64,000 nucleotides of DNA from the NCBI RefSeq assembly GCF_910589235.1, contig NC_060956.1, positions 16,017,499 to 16,081,498 of the forward strand. The letters run 5' to 3'. Position 1 is the stretch's first letter. Every line of letters begins with the position of its first letter. Below the pieces are notes generated by a model, which had not been told where the DNA came from, did no database searches, and was given only the letters and a program-made list of their open reading frames with translations. This DNA comes from Vespa crabro (taxonomy: Eukaryota > Arthropoda > Insecta > Hymenoptera > Vespidae). The position numbers and the translations under genes were made by a program. This document shows positions 1 through 13,480 of the stretch, piece after piece.

Positions 1-489
1 TCTTTCTTTTCTTCTTTTTTTTTCTTTTTTAATAAAATTTACATAATACCGATGCATATTTATGAATTGCATTTACGTATCTCTTACTAATCACTACTCT
101 CTTGACAATATTTATTTAAGATAGATATATTTATTTATTTAACATAAATATTATCTAAGATATATGTCAATTTATTTGATATAATATTTTACAAAATTAT
201 TTCATTTCTTATTTGAATAATTAATTATTTCTATATTAATTAACTTCGATGTATGTAATAACGATCTTATATAAAAAAGAATTTAATTTTTTTATTTTTT
301 TTTTTATATATATATATGTAAAAAAAAATATTGACAATATTTTAATAAATTCCCTCTCTTTTTCTTAACAAATGAAAAGATAAAGAAAAATTTTCTATTT
401 TCTGAGAAATTGAGAACTCGTCAAATTAAATACTATTGTAAATGCAAGCTTGAGAGAATGAAAGGCAAGGAAGAAATGGAAGGAGAATA

Positions 490-730
490 TGATAAGTTAC
501 ACAGAGACGAACGATCAGTGCTCAGCTCGAAAGGAACGATATTATTCTATCGACGGGGGCATTTGCATGAAAACTGCTGATTCTGCTGACCTTCGCGGTC
601 TATTTATAGCCGAGCCTGTTGATGCCCCACGCACTACTCGTGTAGACTCTTACCTGGTCTGGCCTGGTATATTAGCCCGATGTTGTCCCAGACTCCATGT
701 CGTGGACCGATTCTTCACTATTTCTCATTT
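490..730. promoter_or_regulatory. GC-richer island with MEF2-type and octamer sites
   Basis: This is a GC-richer patch in AT-rich surroundings. It holds a perfect CTA(A/T)4TAG site at 600-609 (CTATTTATAG; read on the minus strand it is also a TATAAATAG box) and a POU-type octamer ATTTGCAT at 561-568. A 94-codon ORF covers it, but its product matches no family I know. An enhancer or promoter role is inference. Confidence 0.3.
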
Positions 731-1488
731 CATATCCAAAAATAAAGAAGAACTCATTAGTACGAAGATCTAAACGATACATATATTTTTAATTTTTAAA
801 ATTAATTAATTAATCTTTTTAATCTCTTTCTATAAGAATATAAATGTTAAAAATCGTAAAAACATTTGCTTGATCATTCCTTAACGTATAAATAAAGTTT
901 AAGTGTAAATAGATTTTTTTTTTCTTTTTATTTCTATATTCTTATTATTTTTTTTCTCTTCTCTTTTTTCTTTTTCTTCGTGAAAAAAAAAATTTCATCT
1001 CGTTCTCGGGTAAATATTAGAATTAGAGGACGAATGAAACGTTTCAATAATCGTTAGATCTATAATTCAATTACAAAAAAAATGACATTTATTTTTTCCT
1101 CTTTCTTCTTGTTTTCCTTTTTTTTTTCTTTGCTCTTTTTTTTTCTAAAACTTGATCCGTAGAATCAATTCTGAAATCTCATACTCTATATAAGGAATCG
1201 ATCGATCATAGAAATATATCAAATGTCATTGGGAAAAGTGGAATCACATTTAGATGTTTTTTAGTTAATAGCAACGATATAGTAGGTGCTATCTTTAAGT
1301 AAGTAGTGCGGACAGACGTTCATGAGAAGCGTAAGAATACCGGTTTTTCGAGAATCGATCCGATTCGGCCGGCGCATTATCGTTAATTCGCGACCGAGTG
1401 TATAATTATGTCGCAGGAAAAGAGTGTTCGTTAATTGGCAGCTTTCGTCGAGAATAAGGAAATATTATCATCTATAAAGGGATCGAAA

Positions 1489-1494
<6 letters not shown>

Positions 1495-1566
<72 letters not shown>
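1495..1566. repeat. (CT)n microsatellite
   Basis: A pure CT dinucleotide run of about 72 bp, immediately right of a GC-richer island (about 1300-1490). It is one of many (GA)/(CT) tracts in the window. Confidence 0.95.
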
Positions 1567-1571
<5 letters not shown>

Positions 1572-2582
1572 AAATATAAATGTGTATCTATTCTTTTTTT
1601 TTTTCTTTTTTTTTTTTTTTTATATATATAATCGGCCTAAATGTATTATCACGAACGAGAAAAAGGAAAAAAGTGAGAAAGAGATATTTGTTGGATAAAG
1701 TGGGTCAGTCGATTTTTATATAACATTATCCAATTTATACGATTAATATTTTAGTACGAAGTCAAGTAGAATCGAAGACCTTGAATCGAAAGAATCTCGT
1801 TCAAGGGAGAATCCATTCATTGTAATTGGAGTAGAAAGAAACAAAAAGTGAGAAAAAAAATAAAAAGATAGAATGAGAAAGAAAGAGAGAGAGAGAGAGA
1901 GAGAAAGTGAAACGTAAAAAGAAAACAGAAGGTTCCTGTCTCTTCTCTGTGTACACACACAGCTAAATTTTATTTATAGAATCGAGTATGAAAGAACGAA
2001 TAGAACGTGGGAAAACTCGTACATACCGGTTTTGTGTGAACCGATTTCGTTCACTTTGAAGACACGTATTTCTGTGTCTTGTATTCTTCACTGTGACTGG
2101 ATGGGAAAACTATTTTTAGAGAAACTGTGAAATAATTTCAATTGTATTACGTATGTACATTTGGTCGTAAAAGATAAAAAGGAAAGAAACAAATAAATAT
2201 AATTTATTTTCTACTATTCGAAACTTTTAATAATGTTTTAGCGCAATTCACAAACTCGAACATATAAAATAAAACGATAATAAAATTTTTTCAAGAGAAA
2301 TAAGAAACTCGTGAAGTTATGAAGTATAAAACAGAAACTGAAATCGTAGAAAGTTTTGTATAGTTCAAATTAAAAACACTACGGAATCGACTGAAGTCTT
2401 ATGAAGTCATCGATAATTAAAAATAGACGATACTGACATTTGAGTCATCTTCGTTATGAATACGAGAGAAGAAAAAATTTGTCGACTCGTCGATTATTGT
2501 TACATTTATTTATAGATACGACGAAGGATCGATTGGTATAAATGACAGAGGAAGAGAAACAGAAAGAGAGCAGTAAGAGAAA

Positions 2583-2583
<1 letters not shown>

Positions 2584-2646
<63 letters not shown>
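2584..2646. repeat. (GA)n microsatellite
   Basis: A nearly pure GA run of about 60 bp. The reverse-strand ORF crossing it encodes only an Ser-Leu repeat and is not a gene. Confidence 0.95.
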
Positions 2647-2648
<2 letters not shown>

Positions 2649-3334
2649 AGGAAGAATAAACAGAAATGGAAATAAAAGAAAATAAGAAATAGAGGAGAGT
2701 ATCAATTTTGGAAGAATTATTTAAATTTTCTTTCGTACGTTTATTTAATTTTGATTTTTTCTCTAATTTCTAACTTCTTTTATTCTCAATCAAGAGAACG
2801 AGTAAATGTTTATCTCGATATTGCACAACGATATGAGTTAATTAATATCGATTCGTAAAAGGAAGATGCTCGTTAAAGAACGTCTCTTGCGTAAACACGA
2901 AGCTGCGCACGAACTTTATCATATCTTTCAACTTAATTTACGTTCATCTCTCTTCTCTTTAAGATAGTAACTTGAAATATTGTAATTTCAAAGTAATCAT
3001 TTTTATTCGTCTATATTCCTCGCCTTATTTCACGCTTTCTTATCGTCTCCATTCGAGAAGAAAATCATTAATCTGGACGAAAACATTTTTCATTGGTTCG
3101 CTCGACTGAATCGAATTTAGCGACTGTTACGACATCGAAAAACAATTTATATTATCCAATTTTATTACTTGTAACCCGTGAAAATCAATAATGAATCTTT
3201 TAATTATTTTATTTATCTAAGTATTGATTTTATCTTCAATCGAATTTATTTTTTAATAATATTTTTATTTTTATCTTCGTTCAGATTTTTATATCATTTA
3301 TTTTTATCTAATATTCTAATACAATACTTTAGAT

Positions 3335-3337
<3 letters not shown>

Positions 3338-3379
<42 letters not shown>

Positions 3380-3391
3380 TTAATATTAATA

Positions 3392-3428
<37 letters not shown>
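3338..3428. repeat. (AAT)n followed by (CT)n
   Basis: An AAT trinucleotide run (about 3338-3379) is followed by a CT run (about 3396-3426). Translation gives poly-Asn then Ser-Leu, which is not a real protein. A GC-richer island (about 3480-3720) follows directly. Confidence 0.9.
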
Positions 3429-3430
<2 letters not shown>

Positions 3431-4985
3431 TCTTCTTCTTCTTCCCAAACTCATTCACTCACTCTCACTCTTATATGTCTGCTTAATGTGGGTGCCGCCT
3501 TAAGTGACGACGACGCGGCTGGTTTCAAACTAAAATACACTTAATTAATCCTTAATTGGACGGCACCAATTATGGTCCCGATGTAGCGACGCGTATTCAT
3601 TCGTTCAACAAGAATGTATGACCGGACAAACGCGATGTTCTTCCCTCGTTTTACAATCAACACGAAAACAAAGACGTTGCTCCATTAGCCAAGATTTCAA
3701 GAAATTTAAATGACCGTTTAATTTGTTTAGCACGTTGTTGTTACACATTACAGGTAGTTCTCACGCTTATAAGTATTGTATATTTTTGTTTTAACAAATA
3801 TTAAAGCGAAAATAATTATATTATCATAATTTTTCTTTTTTCTTCTTTTTTTTTGTTTACGAAATTTAACGAAAAATTAAACTGTTACATTGACATATTA
3901 CATTGACATATTGTACTTCTACATTGATATATTGTAATTCTATTATTATATATAATTTCGAAGAATTAATTACTATCGATATGTCAATAATTTCACAGTA
4001 TATTATTATGACATAGCTTTGAGATAAATGTTTTTCTAAACAAAAATTCTTGACCGCGAATTTTCAATGCAATATTGATGATTAATAAGGCCACATCTGT
4101 ATTACTCCATCTTCTATTCTTTTCTCTATGATCGAAGCACGTTCACTAACAACGCTATATGGAAATGACTTTTTTCTTTTCTTTTGAATTTTAATGAGAA
4201 CTCATGAGGGTTGGGCCGAGATGTGAAGATCGTCATCCATCGAGAATCGGTGCAAGGTCGTCTTTTACTACATATGTCATTTTACGATTTCTTGCTTCCG
4301 TGTTTGCCGATAATTTATATTTCATTTGAAATTTCAGGAAAAAAAAAGTAATAAAATGTTATCCATGTATTCATATCGAATCGATTAGAATTTACTTCGG
4401 TTCATACAACGTGACTTCGAATCGATCGAATTCCTAAGCTTCGACATAAAATATTCACACTGTTTTTTTTTTTCTTTTTCCTAATCTCAAATCACATGTT
4501 TCTCAATCTTTAAACTTGAATACAATTCTGAAAATTTTTTAAGCTTATGAAGAATGCGATTCTTTATATTATACGTTAGGCTACGTATCGTTATCGATCT
4601 CAAATAAATATTTCTATCATTTACATTTCTCAAAGAGAGAGAAAGAGAAAGAGAGAGAAGCAGTAAAAAAAATTAAATTTCAACGATTGTCAAACGATAA
4701 ATATACTTTTATTGATCGCATTGCTAAGAAAATGAAATTTCTTCTCTTCTTTATCTTTCTCAAATTTTCCTAAGTTTTCGTTACACTATCATGATGAATC
4801 AAAGAGATTACACAACGTATAAACTACGGCACGTGGATCCTCGAAAATCGTTTTAACTTTCTCATACAACTCCAAGAAAAATAAACGAACATGATCAAAG
4901 ATTTTAATTATACATATTTTTTTATAACTTTCCAATGACCCGAACAAATCAAGATCTGTATGTTTGTTCGTGTATGTGTGTACAT

Positions 4986-4986
<1 letters not shown>

Positions 4987-5022
<36 letters not shown>
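4987..5022. repeat. (TA)n microsatellite
   Basis: A run of about 18 TA units in AT-rich noncoding sequence. Confidence 0.95.
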
Positions 5023-5023
<1 letters not shown>

Positions 5024-5159
5024 CTACTTTAATTAAATAAAAAATATAGTATTGAATCATATTTCTTATAAATAAATGCTCTCGATCATTTCTTGAAACG
5101 AACCAATCGCAACTTTGTATTGCTTGGTAAACATATAATAAACTTCAGTTTAAATATTG

Positions 5160-5570
5160 AGCTCACGCGCGATCATATTAACAAGGCCTTAAATCGATTA
5201 AATTCGATTGACGTCGATTCGGTGAAAGTACGCTCGTTTTCAGAGAAAAAGAAACGTAAGAAAAAGTGATTCAACGTATATACTTACATACGTGGCGTTA
5301 AATGGAGTAACTAAGATAGATCGATTGATCGATCTATCGATCGTTCCTATGTTCACGGATACAATAACGGTGCGAACGGCGCATAAATCAAACGGCATTA
5401 CGACGCGGTGCGAACGGTATTACGGCAACCGTATTATAGCGGGTGTCCGTTATCAGTCGAGCACATGTCCAAGTGGTTGCTTTTATCGCCAACTATATTT
5501 AGCCAAAAGTATTGCTTAGTCAGAAACACACGCTCTCTCGTTTGGAATCGACTGACTGAATCGAGAAAGG
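5160..5570. promoter_or_regulatory. GC-richer island with a MEF2-type site
   Basis: This island contains a perfect CTA(A/T)4TAG site at 5493-5502 (CTATATTTAG), a nearby E-box-like CACATG, and an 11-bp-arm inverted repeat at 5315-5338 (GATAGATCGAT, 2-bp spacer, complement). A 75-codon ORF at 5292-5519 has no recognisable domain. A regulatory role is inferred from composition and motif only. Confidence 0.3.
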
Positions 5571-5716
5571 AACGAACATGAAGTAGACGAATTACGTATT
5601 GATTCGATAAATAAATTCTTTAATTTTAATACGTAACTATTAATGTATTGCGAATAAAAATATGCAGGGAGGAGTCTCGTTATATTTTATTTTTTCTTAT
5701 TTCACTTTTTATTCTT

Positions 5717-5721
<5 letters not shown>

Positions 5722-5761
<40 letters not shown>
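5722..5761. repeat. Poly-T tract
   Basis: About 40 consecutive T. It could be the poly(A) tail of a minus-strand retroposed sequence, but I see no target-site duplication or parent sequence, so it is called a homopolymer only. Confidence 0.9.
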
Positions 5762-5762
<1 letters not shown>

Positions 5763-6373
5763 TATTGCCGAGTATAAATGATATTTAAAAACAAATATAA
5801 GTGTAAAAGGAAATGAAAAACGAGACGTGTAGATTATTTGAAAAAAGAAAAACAATCAAGCATATAAAATGCAAATTATGAGCTAATGATATGTATAGAG
5901 TAATACATAATGAAAAAGATACAAATCTATTATTGTTTATATTGTAAAATTACAATCACTAATTTCAATATAAAGATTTAATCGAATATAATTATTATAT
6001 GTTAAATACAATTCTTTTTGTTATTGACAAAAATATAACAGTAAAGTCCTTTTCTTAATCTTATTTATTATAATTTCCATTAAGAAATTTGTTACTATTA
6101 AACAATATACAAACTGTCTAAATCGTTCTTGGGAAAGAAAAGATTGAAAAAGTAATAATAAATGTATTTTAACATAAACCACCTTTTAGGAACTCTCTTC
6201 TATACGAATTTTTCATTGATTAGATTCACAATTTTTCCATTTTCAATCATATTATAATCGTTAAAAGTTCTATGAAATTCAATGGATTCCTACGATTGAT
6301 CCGTATCCGTTAAGGGGACTTAGCAAATTGGATAAATTAGAAATTTCCCGTTAGGATCGAGATGTTAAAGCAA

Positions 6374-6529
<156 letters not shown>

Positions 6530-7080
6530 GATACCCGAGGCGGAACGAGTTCATGATGGTTAATGGACAGAGAGAAAATCTTTATTCTGTAAAAAAAAGA
6601 AGATATCCGTTCTAAGACGATAGACTTAGAGACGAGGACATTCCAAATTGGGAATGTTGCGAGTAGTCGTGTATGTTCGCAGCCTCGGGTTCGTTCAACG
6701 GTATCGGCGAGTCATTAATTTCTTACATTTATTGCACCGTCCGCATACGGTAAAAGACTTATCGCGCGAGCTGTGCCAGGTTTTCGAATGCAATCAGTTG
6801 AAAAAATTAGTAGCACGTGGCGATACCGTTTTATCGTAGCTTTACTTACCTCCTTGATATTTCGTGACGATCACCGAAATGATCTTTAAATTAATAAATA
6901 TAACTTGAGAAATATATTTCTAATCATATTTCACAATTTTTCAAAAGTATTCGATAGTCGTAAAATATCATATCGTTAGAATATTTAAAGTATATAATAA
7001 TATTAATAATCATTAACGTTTTAAATGATAATGAAGCCTAAGATTGGATATTTTTGATTTATATTCTTTCCAAATTTTTT

Positions 7081-7187
7081 TTTTCTTAGTATTTTATTTG
7101 TCAATAAGTCATAAACATTCTTTTTTTTTTTAATACCCTCTTTTTTGTTATCTACGAGATTTAGATATTTTTAGATGGACATAAAAG
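7081..7187 (+). repeat. Direct repeat copy 1
   Basis: A segment of about 107 bp starting TTTTCTTAGTATTTTATTTG and ending near AGATGGACATAAAAG. It recurs in the same orientation at 7925-8026 with a few substitutions and a deletion of about 7 bp. The 740 bp between the copies carries a GC-richer island. Confidence 0.85.
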
Positions 7188-7319
7188 AATTTTGTATTAC
7201 ATTAAGTTAATCGAAAATATTAAAGTATTGATGTTAAATGTGATTAGAAAATTTTCGTCCTGCAAAAACTTACATTCAAATCGATTATTAGACCACAAAT
7301 TAATCATAGTTCGAATATA

Positions 7320-7790
7320 TTCGATGGATAGAGGATCGGTGCAAGTTTATGAGGCGCAGCAGCAATGGTGGTACAGCATGGCTCGCTAACTGCCAGTGTT
7401 TATCGCGAAGCTAAATATAGTCTGGGCTATTGCTTGGCCGAGCGACAAGGCAAAGAAAAGAAAGAAGAAGGCAGGAAGGAAGGAAGGAAGGAAGAAAGGA
7501 AGGAACAGGTCAGCAGCAACAGTAACAACGAAACACTATCGAGCAGTAGCGCCGTACCAACAGCAACGAATCAAGTGCAGCAACACGTTCCCATGCTACT
7601 CTGTAATTCTCTCTTTCTCTCTCTCTCCTTCTTCTACTTAACCATGCATGCTCATAGAGGAACGAGAAAGAAAGAGGAAGTTGGAGGATCTCAAGTCTAC
7701 GGCTTCTTCTCGCAAGAATCGACTCTCGTATTTCAAACTGGCAACAACTACAACTATCAATTGCTAGAATTTGCCTATTAAAACTATTTT
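7320..7790. promoter_or_regulatory. GC-richer island with a MEF2-type site
   Basis: This island lies between two direct repeats and has a perfect CTA(A/T)4TAG site at 7411-7420 (CTAAATATAG). ORFs of 138 and 81 codons overlap it in different frames and run through AAGG/GAAG repeats, which argues against coding. It may be an enhancer or an unrecognised noncoding exon. Confidence 0.3.
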
Positions 7791-7924
7791 GGTCTCAATG
7801 GAAAAGCACTCGACTCTATCTATGATTAATGTCGCGTGTCGTGATAAATCTTTCAATCGTTTTCCTTTATAAATACAAATCACCATGTTGTTTTCTTTTT
7901 CTTTTTCTTCTTTTACAAATTTTG

Positions 7925-8026
7925 TTTTCTTAGTGTTTTATTTGTCAATAAACATTCTTTTTTTTTTTTAATACCCTCTTTTTTTGTTATCTATGAAATT
8001 TAAATATTTTTAGATGGACATGAAAG
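7925..8026 (+). repeat. Direct repeat copy 2
   Basis: Second copy of the segment at 7081-7187, the same apart from scattered substitutions and a short deletion in the middle (about nine in ten positions agree by eye). Both copies include a T-run followed by AATACCCTC. Confidence 0.85.
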
Positions 8027-8691
8027 TTAAATCAACTTTTAATTAATTCTTCGTCAGGTTTTTTCCTTTTTATTTAAAGGTTTTCAATCTATTAGCCAGT
8101 ATCTTTTTATTCATGCTGATTAATTGTTAAATGATTATGAGTTTTCACGTGAAGCTTATCGTGTTTATCGACGACCAAGTTGCTCTTTCACTTGTTGCAC
8201 GCAACCGGGATCAAATTCATGCATTGATCAACTAATGAAGAGAGCAAAACTCTTCTTATATAACGATACTATGTTAGTAACGCTGAGATGATAGAAGGGC
8301 ACATTGCTTCTCAATATTGTTAATTACAAATGATTCACTATCTATGACTCAGTAATCCTTGTAATAATAAATCGTTATTATTCTACTTAATCCTGACCGC
8401 AATGTCGCATATTCAGAAAAAAACAATAATTGAATGCTCGCTACTCGTATGAATTTCAACGAATTTAATCGGATTTCGTAGCAAATAACTAATGCATATC
8501 TATATGAAGAGAGATTCTTTCATTGTCCGAAATAAAAGAAATGATTTAATGAATATAAAAAATCAAAATCGTGATGTCAACATTTCATCGTAGATCTAAA
8601 AAAAAAAAAAAATTCATAATTTATACTTTTTTAATAGTTTCAGATTAAAATATTAATTCGTAAAATTAAAAATATTATTTGCATATTTTAA

Positions 8692-8834
8692 CCCTCTATG
8701 GGCCGAATTTTTGTTTTAAATCCAAAAAAATTAAATTAAGATTTATGCGCCATCTCATGAAAAAAGCTATAATTATTTGGTAAAATTTCAATAAATTAAA
8801 ATGTGATCTAAAAATTACACGGGTCTATAGAGGA
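8692..8834. mobile_element. TTAA-flanked MITE, piggyBac-like (143 bp)
   Basis: The segment is bounded on both sides by TTAA (8688-8691 and 8835-8838), the target duplication used by piggyBac-superfamily transposons. The left end reads CCCTCTATGGGCC and the inverted right end TCCTCTATAGACC, about 10 of 13 matching. There is no ORF, so it would be non-autonomous. The superfamily is assigned from the TTAA target and the CCC-type terminus; the first base of the right end has drifted. Confidence 0.6.
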
Positions 8835-9289
8835 TTAAGTTATAATATAGAGTTCTGTTATTGTTTTTGAAATATTCATAATACACTTATATTTTTATAT
8901 TTAAAGATAAGAATTTTATTATGATAATTGTATATAAAACTTATTTCTCTACTTAGATTTTATATTAATATTTACATTGAATAATTATAATATCTTTAAT
9001 TAAATTTAATAATATTAATTTGAAAATTCGCATAATTATGTTGTATAAATTTAGTTTATATAAAAAAGAGATAAAAATATTTTAATAATAGTTTTAACAT
9101 GATAATTTTTAAGAATAATATTATTCCAAATGTTTGTTTGATACATTAGAAAATTATTATACGAATTGTACGATTCAAGATTGGTTTATTATTTTTTAAT
9201 GATTTCTTAGAATTATTGCAAATTTGTATATGACCCATGAAGTAATAACAATTTCAATGAACTAAGGTGTATAAGAAAGGAAAAGATGA

Positions 9290-9720
9290 AATTAATCCGC
9301 AAAGGCCACGCACGCGCCAGCGTTATCAATTCTCCCTCGAAATCGAATTTCTCGTGTTTCGATTTACCCAGCTCTCAAGAGTTTCGTCACATTCAAGGAT
9401 ACACGCGCGTGCGCGTGCGCAACTCTATCGCTATTTGTCCGTCGCGCTACTATAAATAGACGCTGTTGATTTATGAATAAATGAAAGCACTGCCCTATCC
9501 GTGTGAAGGCACGCGTGCGATCGTGTGCTCGATCGTACCTCCTCGTTTGCGTCGGACGCGTGTATACCTCTCTCTCTTCTCTCTCTCTCTCTCTCTCTTT
9601 CTTTCGTTTTCCTCTCCTCTCTTCTATCATTCGTGTCTATTTATGTTATTTGCGCGAAGAGATTGCGCCGTATGTCGCCGCCAGATGTTCGAGCTCCGTA
9701 CTCGCCTATCGAAACAACAA
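9290..9720. promoter_or_regulatory. GC-rich island with TATA/MEF2-type box
   Basis: One of the most GC-rich patches in the first 18 kb. It contains an alternating purine-pyrimidine stretch at about 9401-9421 (CACGCGCGTGCGCGTGCGCA) and CTATAAATAG at 9450-9459, which fits both a TATA box on the plus strand and a MEF2 site. Three overlapping ORFs downstream encode no recognisable domain. It could be a promoter or the 5' exon of an unidentified transcript. Confidence 0.35.
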
Positions 9721-10339
9721 GTTATCCGATTTAAATATTCCCGTGTATTTCTTTTTCAAATTTTTTAAATAGATTTTTCCCTTCTCCCCGCACCCCACAA
9801 CTTCACTCCCTCCCATTCCTTTTGCTAGACTGATATAGAAAGCATTTTACTAAAAATAGAAAGCATTTTATTTTTGCTAAAGACCGAAGTCTCTTGCCAA
9901 AATAAAATTTGATAACATATATATACATAGAATACGTACATTTAGTTCGTATGAACGTTAGTACATACGTACACACGTAGTTATACGTACATTTTTTTTC
10001 TTTTAATCTTATTATTTATTTTTATTATTTTTATAGATTTATAAACGATCAGTTATATCGTTTCACAAAAAAAGATATAACACAAATTTTTTTCTTGTAA
10101 CATTATGTTACAATATTCAATATTAACTCGTATATAAAATGTAATTTATCTATTTAAAAATATGATGTAATTATTTTGGCAATTCTCTCCTACAAATATA
10201 ATAAATAATGAAATCTAATTAATTTTATTTACATATAGAAAAAAATTAGACCAAATATAAATATTATGAAATAATCGTCGTAATTGTGATAAAAAAAAAC
10301 TACGAGAATAATAATAGTAAATTCATAATTCATGATTAT

Positions 10340-10357
10340 GAGAGAGAGAGAGAAAGA

Positions 10358-10418
<61 letters not shown>

Positions 10419-10420
10419 TG
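10340..10420. repeat. (GA)n microsatellite
   Basis: An interrupted GA tract of about 80 bp, directly left of a GC-richer island (10430-10700). Confidence 0.95.
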
Positions 10421-11072
10421 TGTGTTCAATCGATCGAGATTAATTAGCAGGATCTGCGTTTAATCGTCGAACGCTCGGTGCTACTCTGTAATTTGAGTCA
10501 CCGTCCCTCGAAAGAGAGAAGAGTAATTAATTCCAAGAAGCGAAACAGTTTATTGCATAATGAGAGAACTCATCACGGGGATTTTCGCGAACTGCTACGA
10601 TTACCTTGAATTTATTTTATATACAATATACATAGCATATCTGCTGTGTTGCGTCGCATTCTCGAACGTTTCTCATTTCGATCTTTAACAGCGTTCAGAG
10701 AAATTCTATTTATCTCGAATGAATATAGGAATAGCAGTGAAAGAGATAAAGAAGAAGAAAAATATAGATAGATATAATCACGTCTCTTGCTATATTAAAC
10801 CAAGTACAAAAATATTATGTATTACATATTATATATATATATATATATATAATTTTTATATGATTGAGAGTTTTAAATATCACCGAAGAATATATAAAAG
10901 GAAAGAGAGAGAAAAATAGATAGATCTTATTTATTAATATCCACTGTAATATAAAATAAAATATTTTATATAACATAAAATTTTCTACGTAATAGTATAC
11001 AAAATATCGTATTTAAAGGCTTATAAATACGTATATGCGCATACACACATACGTATATCTATATACGCAGAA

Positions 11073-11076
11073 AGAG

Positions 11077-11123
<47 letters not shown>
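11073..11123. repeat. (GA)n microsatellite
   Basis: A GA run of about 50 bp on the left edge of a GC-richer island (11140-11650). That island also ends in CT-rich sequence near 11430-11490. Confidence 0.95.
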
Positions 11124-11128
<5 letters not shown>

Positions 11129-13189
11129 GGGATGATAAAATCCAAATATTTTGAAGGTCACGACACGAAAGAGAAGAAACGTTCTGTCATCATCGACGAG
11201 AGTCACGAGACGTTCGAACGATATTTTGTCACTTTCACCGAAACACCTGTCACAGCCGGCGGCTATCGTCTCGAAAGCACATGTACATATACATACGTAC
11301 ATACACGTGTAAATCCATATATACGTGTACTACGGAACAATGATCTCAAAGACGATAATGATCAAGGCTCCGTCAGCGTGTCTCTTTGACGTTGAAAACG
11401 AAGACATAGCTCGTCGTCGCTCGTTCTCTCTTTCTCTCTTTCTCTCCCCCTCCTCTCTCTCTCTCTTTTTCTCTCTCTCTTTCTCTTTCTTAGAGCTTGA
11501 GCCACCACGAGCGTCCTTGAAGCGTGTCACAATCCAGCCGATGGCTTTTGATCGTGACCTTTGGCTCTCGTTGCAAGCCGACGGTTCTCAAAAGAAAGAT
11601 CAGCAACGGTTGTCGTCGGCACTGCCGGAGAATTGAACGACCGAAGATCCAACTCTTATTCTATGTTGCAGTGTATATGTATATGTGTGAGAGAAAGAAA
11701 GAGATAGCTGTGGATTTAAACACTCTCCTTCGTTTATCGCGAGTTTATCATACCGTTTTACTGCGACGCGACGAAGTCGACGTCTTTAAATTTTCCCTCC
11801 TTTTTTGTTACGCTAAAGGAAATTCTAATGAACATTATAAGAATATAAACAGAGCAATATGAAAATTTTTAAGTAGGTAGATTTTACCATACAATAATAT
11901 CATGAATGATGGAAATATCGATACGAATAATTTTAAATAATGATAGCAAAAATATTTTTTGTAACATTTTTATTAATGTATCATTGATTTAATGAACTAC
12001 TCATGAAAGATTTATTATTATCGACTTATGAAATATTTTGTATATTATAAGAAAATTATCGAGATTTTCAATGGCCATTTTACAATAGGAATTATCAGGA
12101 ATATCGATCAAATATTTAATAAATCTTTAAGTAATTTTAAACTAATAAAAGTATATATTTTTTATTCGTCGAACATTTTATAAATTATAGGTGAAAAAGG
12201 ATAAAGGATAATTTTCAATAATCATCGACGATGAAAATTATTGAAAATATCAGTTAATATTGAATTCATTGTAACGTTTGGTCTATCAAAACCTATAGAC
12301 ACTTTTCATGAGAGATATGTTTTTAAATTCGTTATTTATTAATTACTTTTATCTTTTCGAAATAATCGGAATGATAAATGTAAATTCTTCTTTTTTCTTT
12401 TTTTTTTTCTGTCGATTTAAAGGATTCAAAAGAGGATTATACGGGCTTAATATTCTATTACCTGAAAAGCAAACATTCAATGCATCGTTGAACATTCCCT
12501 TGATAGCAGTCGCATACATAATAACATATGAATTAAAGCCGTAAGCTGGTTAAAAATAGCTGTTATGGTCAAGGACACAAAATACGATTGTGTTTCGTTT
12601 TTTCTTTGCCTGTATAATATGACGTAATTTTTTACAGATCTCAAACTCACCGGTGCTTGTTTTATTTATCGAATCGTTGGGAGAACTAGAAGAAAAACAG
12701 CTAGCTAAATCATGCCAAGAACATCTCGTTAATTTTTCTTCAACACTTGGGAATATACAATTTATTCGGCGCTGCTAATTCTCTATCTTCCTCTCAGAAA
12801 GTCAAGAATGTTTTGAAATTATTTGAAACGTTTATCTCTTTTCTTTATTTTATTTCTTTTAAATATCAAAATAATTAATAATGACAGAAATTGTTATCTT
12901 TTCTTTCAATTTCATACTTTTTTTTTTTTTTCTTTTTTTTTAATGGGTATTGTAAATTATAGTACAGAAAACAAAACACTTATTCGTCATTTATTAGTAA
13001 CCGTTTGTAATAAACAATTTAGAAAATTTATAATCGATTCAAATTTAACATTATTTATTATCGTACATTACATCATTATTCATTATTATATCATTGTTCA
13101 TTATTTTATATTATTCATTAAGGATTGTTGGAGCAAAACAATGTAAAGGGGAAACAAAACAAGATCATTTTGCTATGTTTAATAAACAA

Positions 13190-13480
13190 TCGAGATGATA
13201 TTTGTTCGTTCCCATTTGAAAATCTTCCCACGGATAAAGGAAACGAGATTGGAATCGTCGAAAAGCGACGAATTTATCTTAGCTCTCGTCCAACAAGATC
13301 CACAAACGTAAACGATCTCTCTCCGAACTCTAATGGCCACCATTAACGACTCTGACAACGTATTTGCCGATCCGTTCGCACGCTCGCGAATTCCAGGAAG
13401 CAATCGTTTTGTTCCAACGATCAGAATCGGTTCCTTTCGACGATACCATCATCGTCGGTGTTCTCTCGAAGGAACGTTTA
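13190..13480. promoter_or_regulatory. GC-richer island, no recognised product
   Basis: A GC-richer stretch covered by ORFs on both strands (13125-13346, 13333-13620 and 13364-13738 plus; 13179-13403 minus). None resembles a known family, and the plus-strand ones run on into poly-T. It may be a conserved noncoding element or a lineage-specific exon. Confidence 0.2.

Noticed and set aside
3178..3486. ORF with a poly-Asn run
   Set aside because: The Asn run is an (AAT)n microsatellite followed by (CT)n, not a real Asn-rich protein or an assembly gap.
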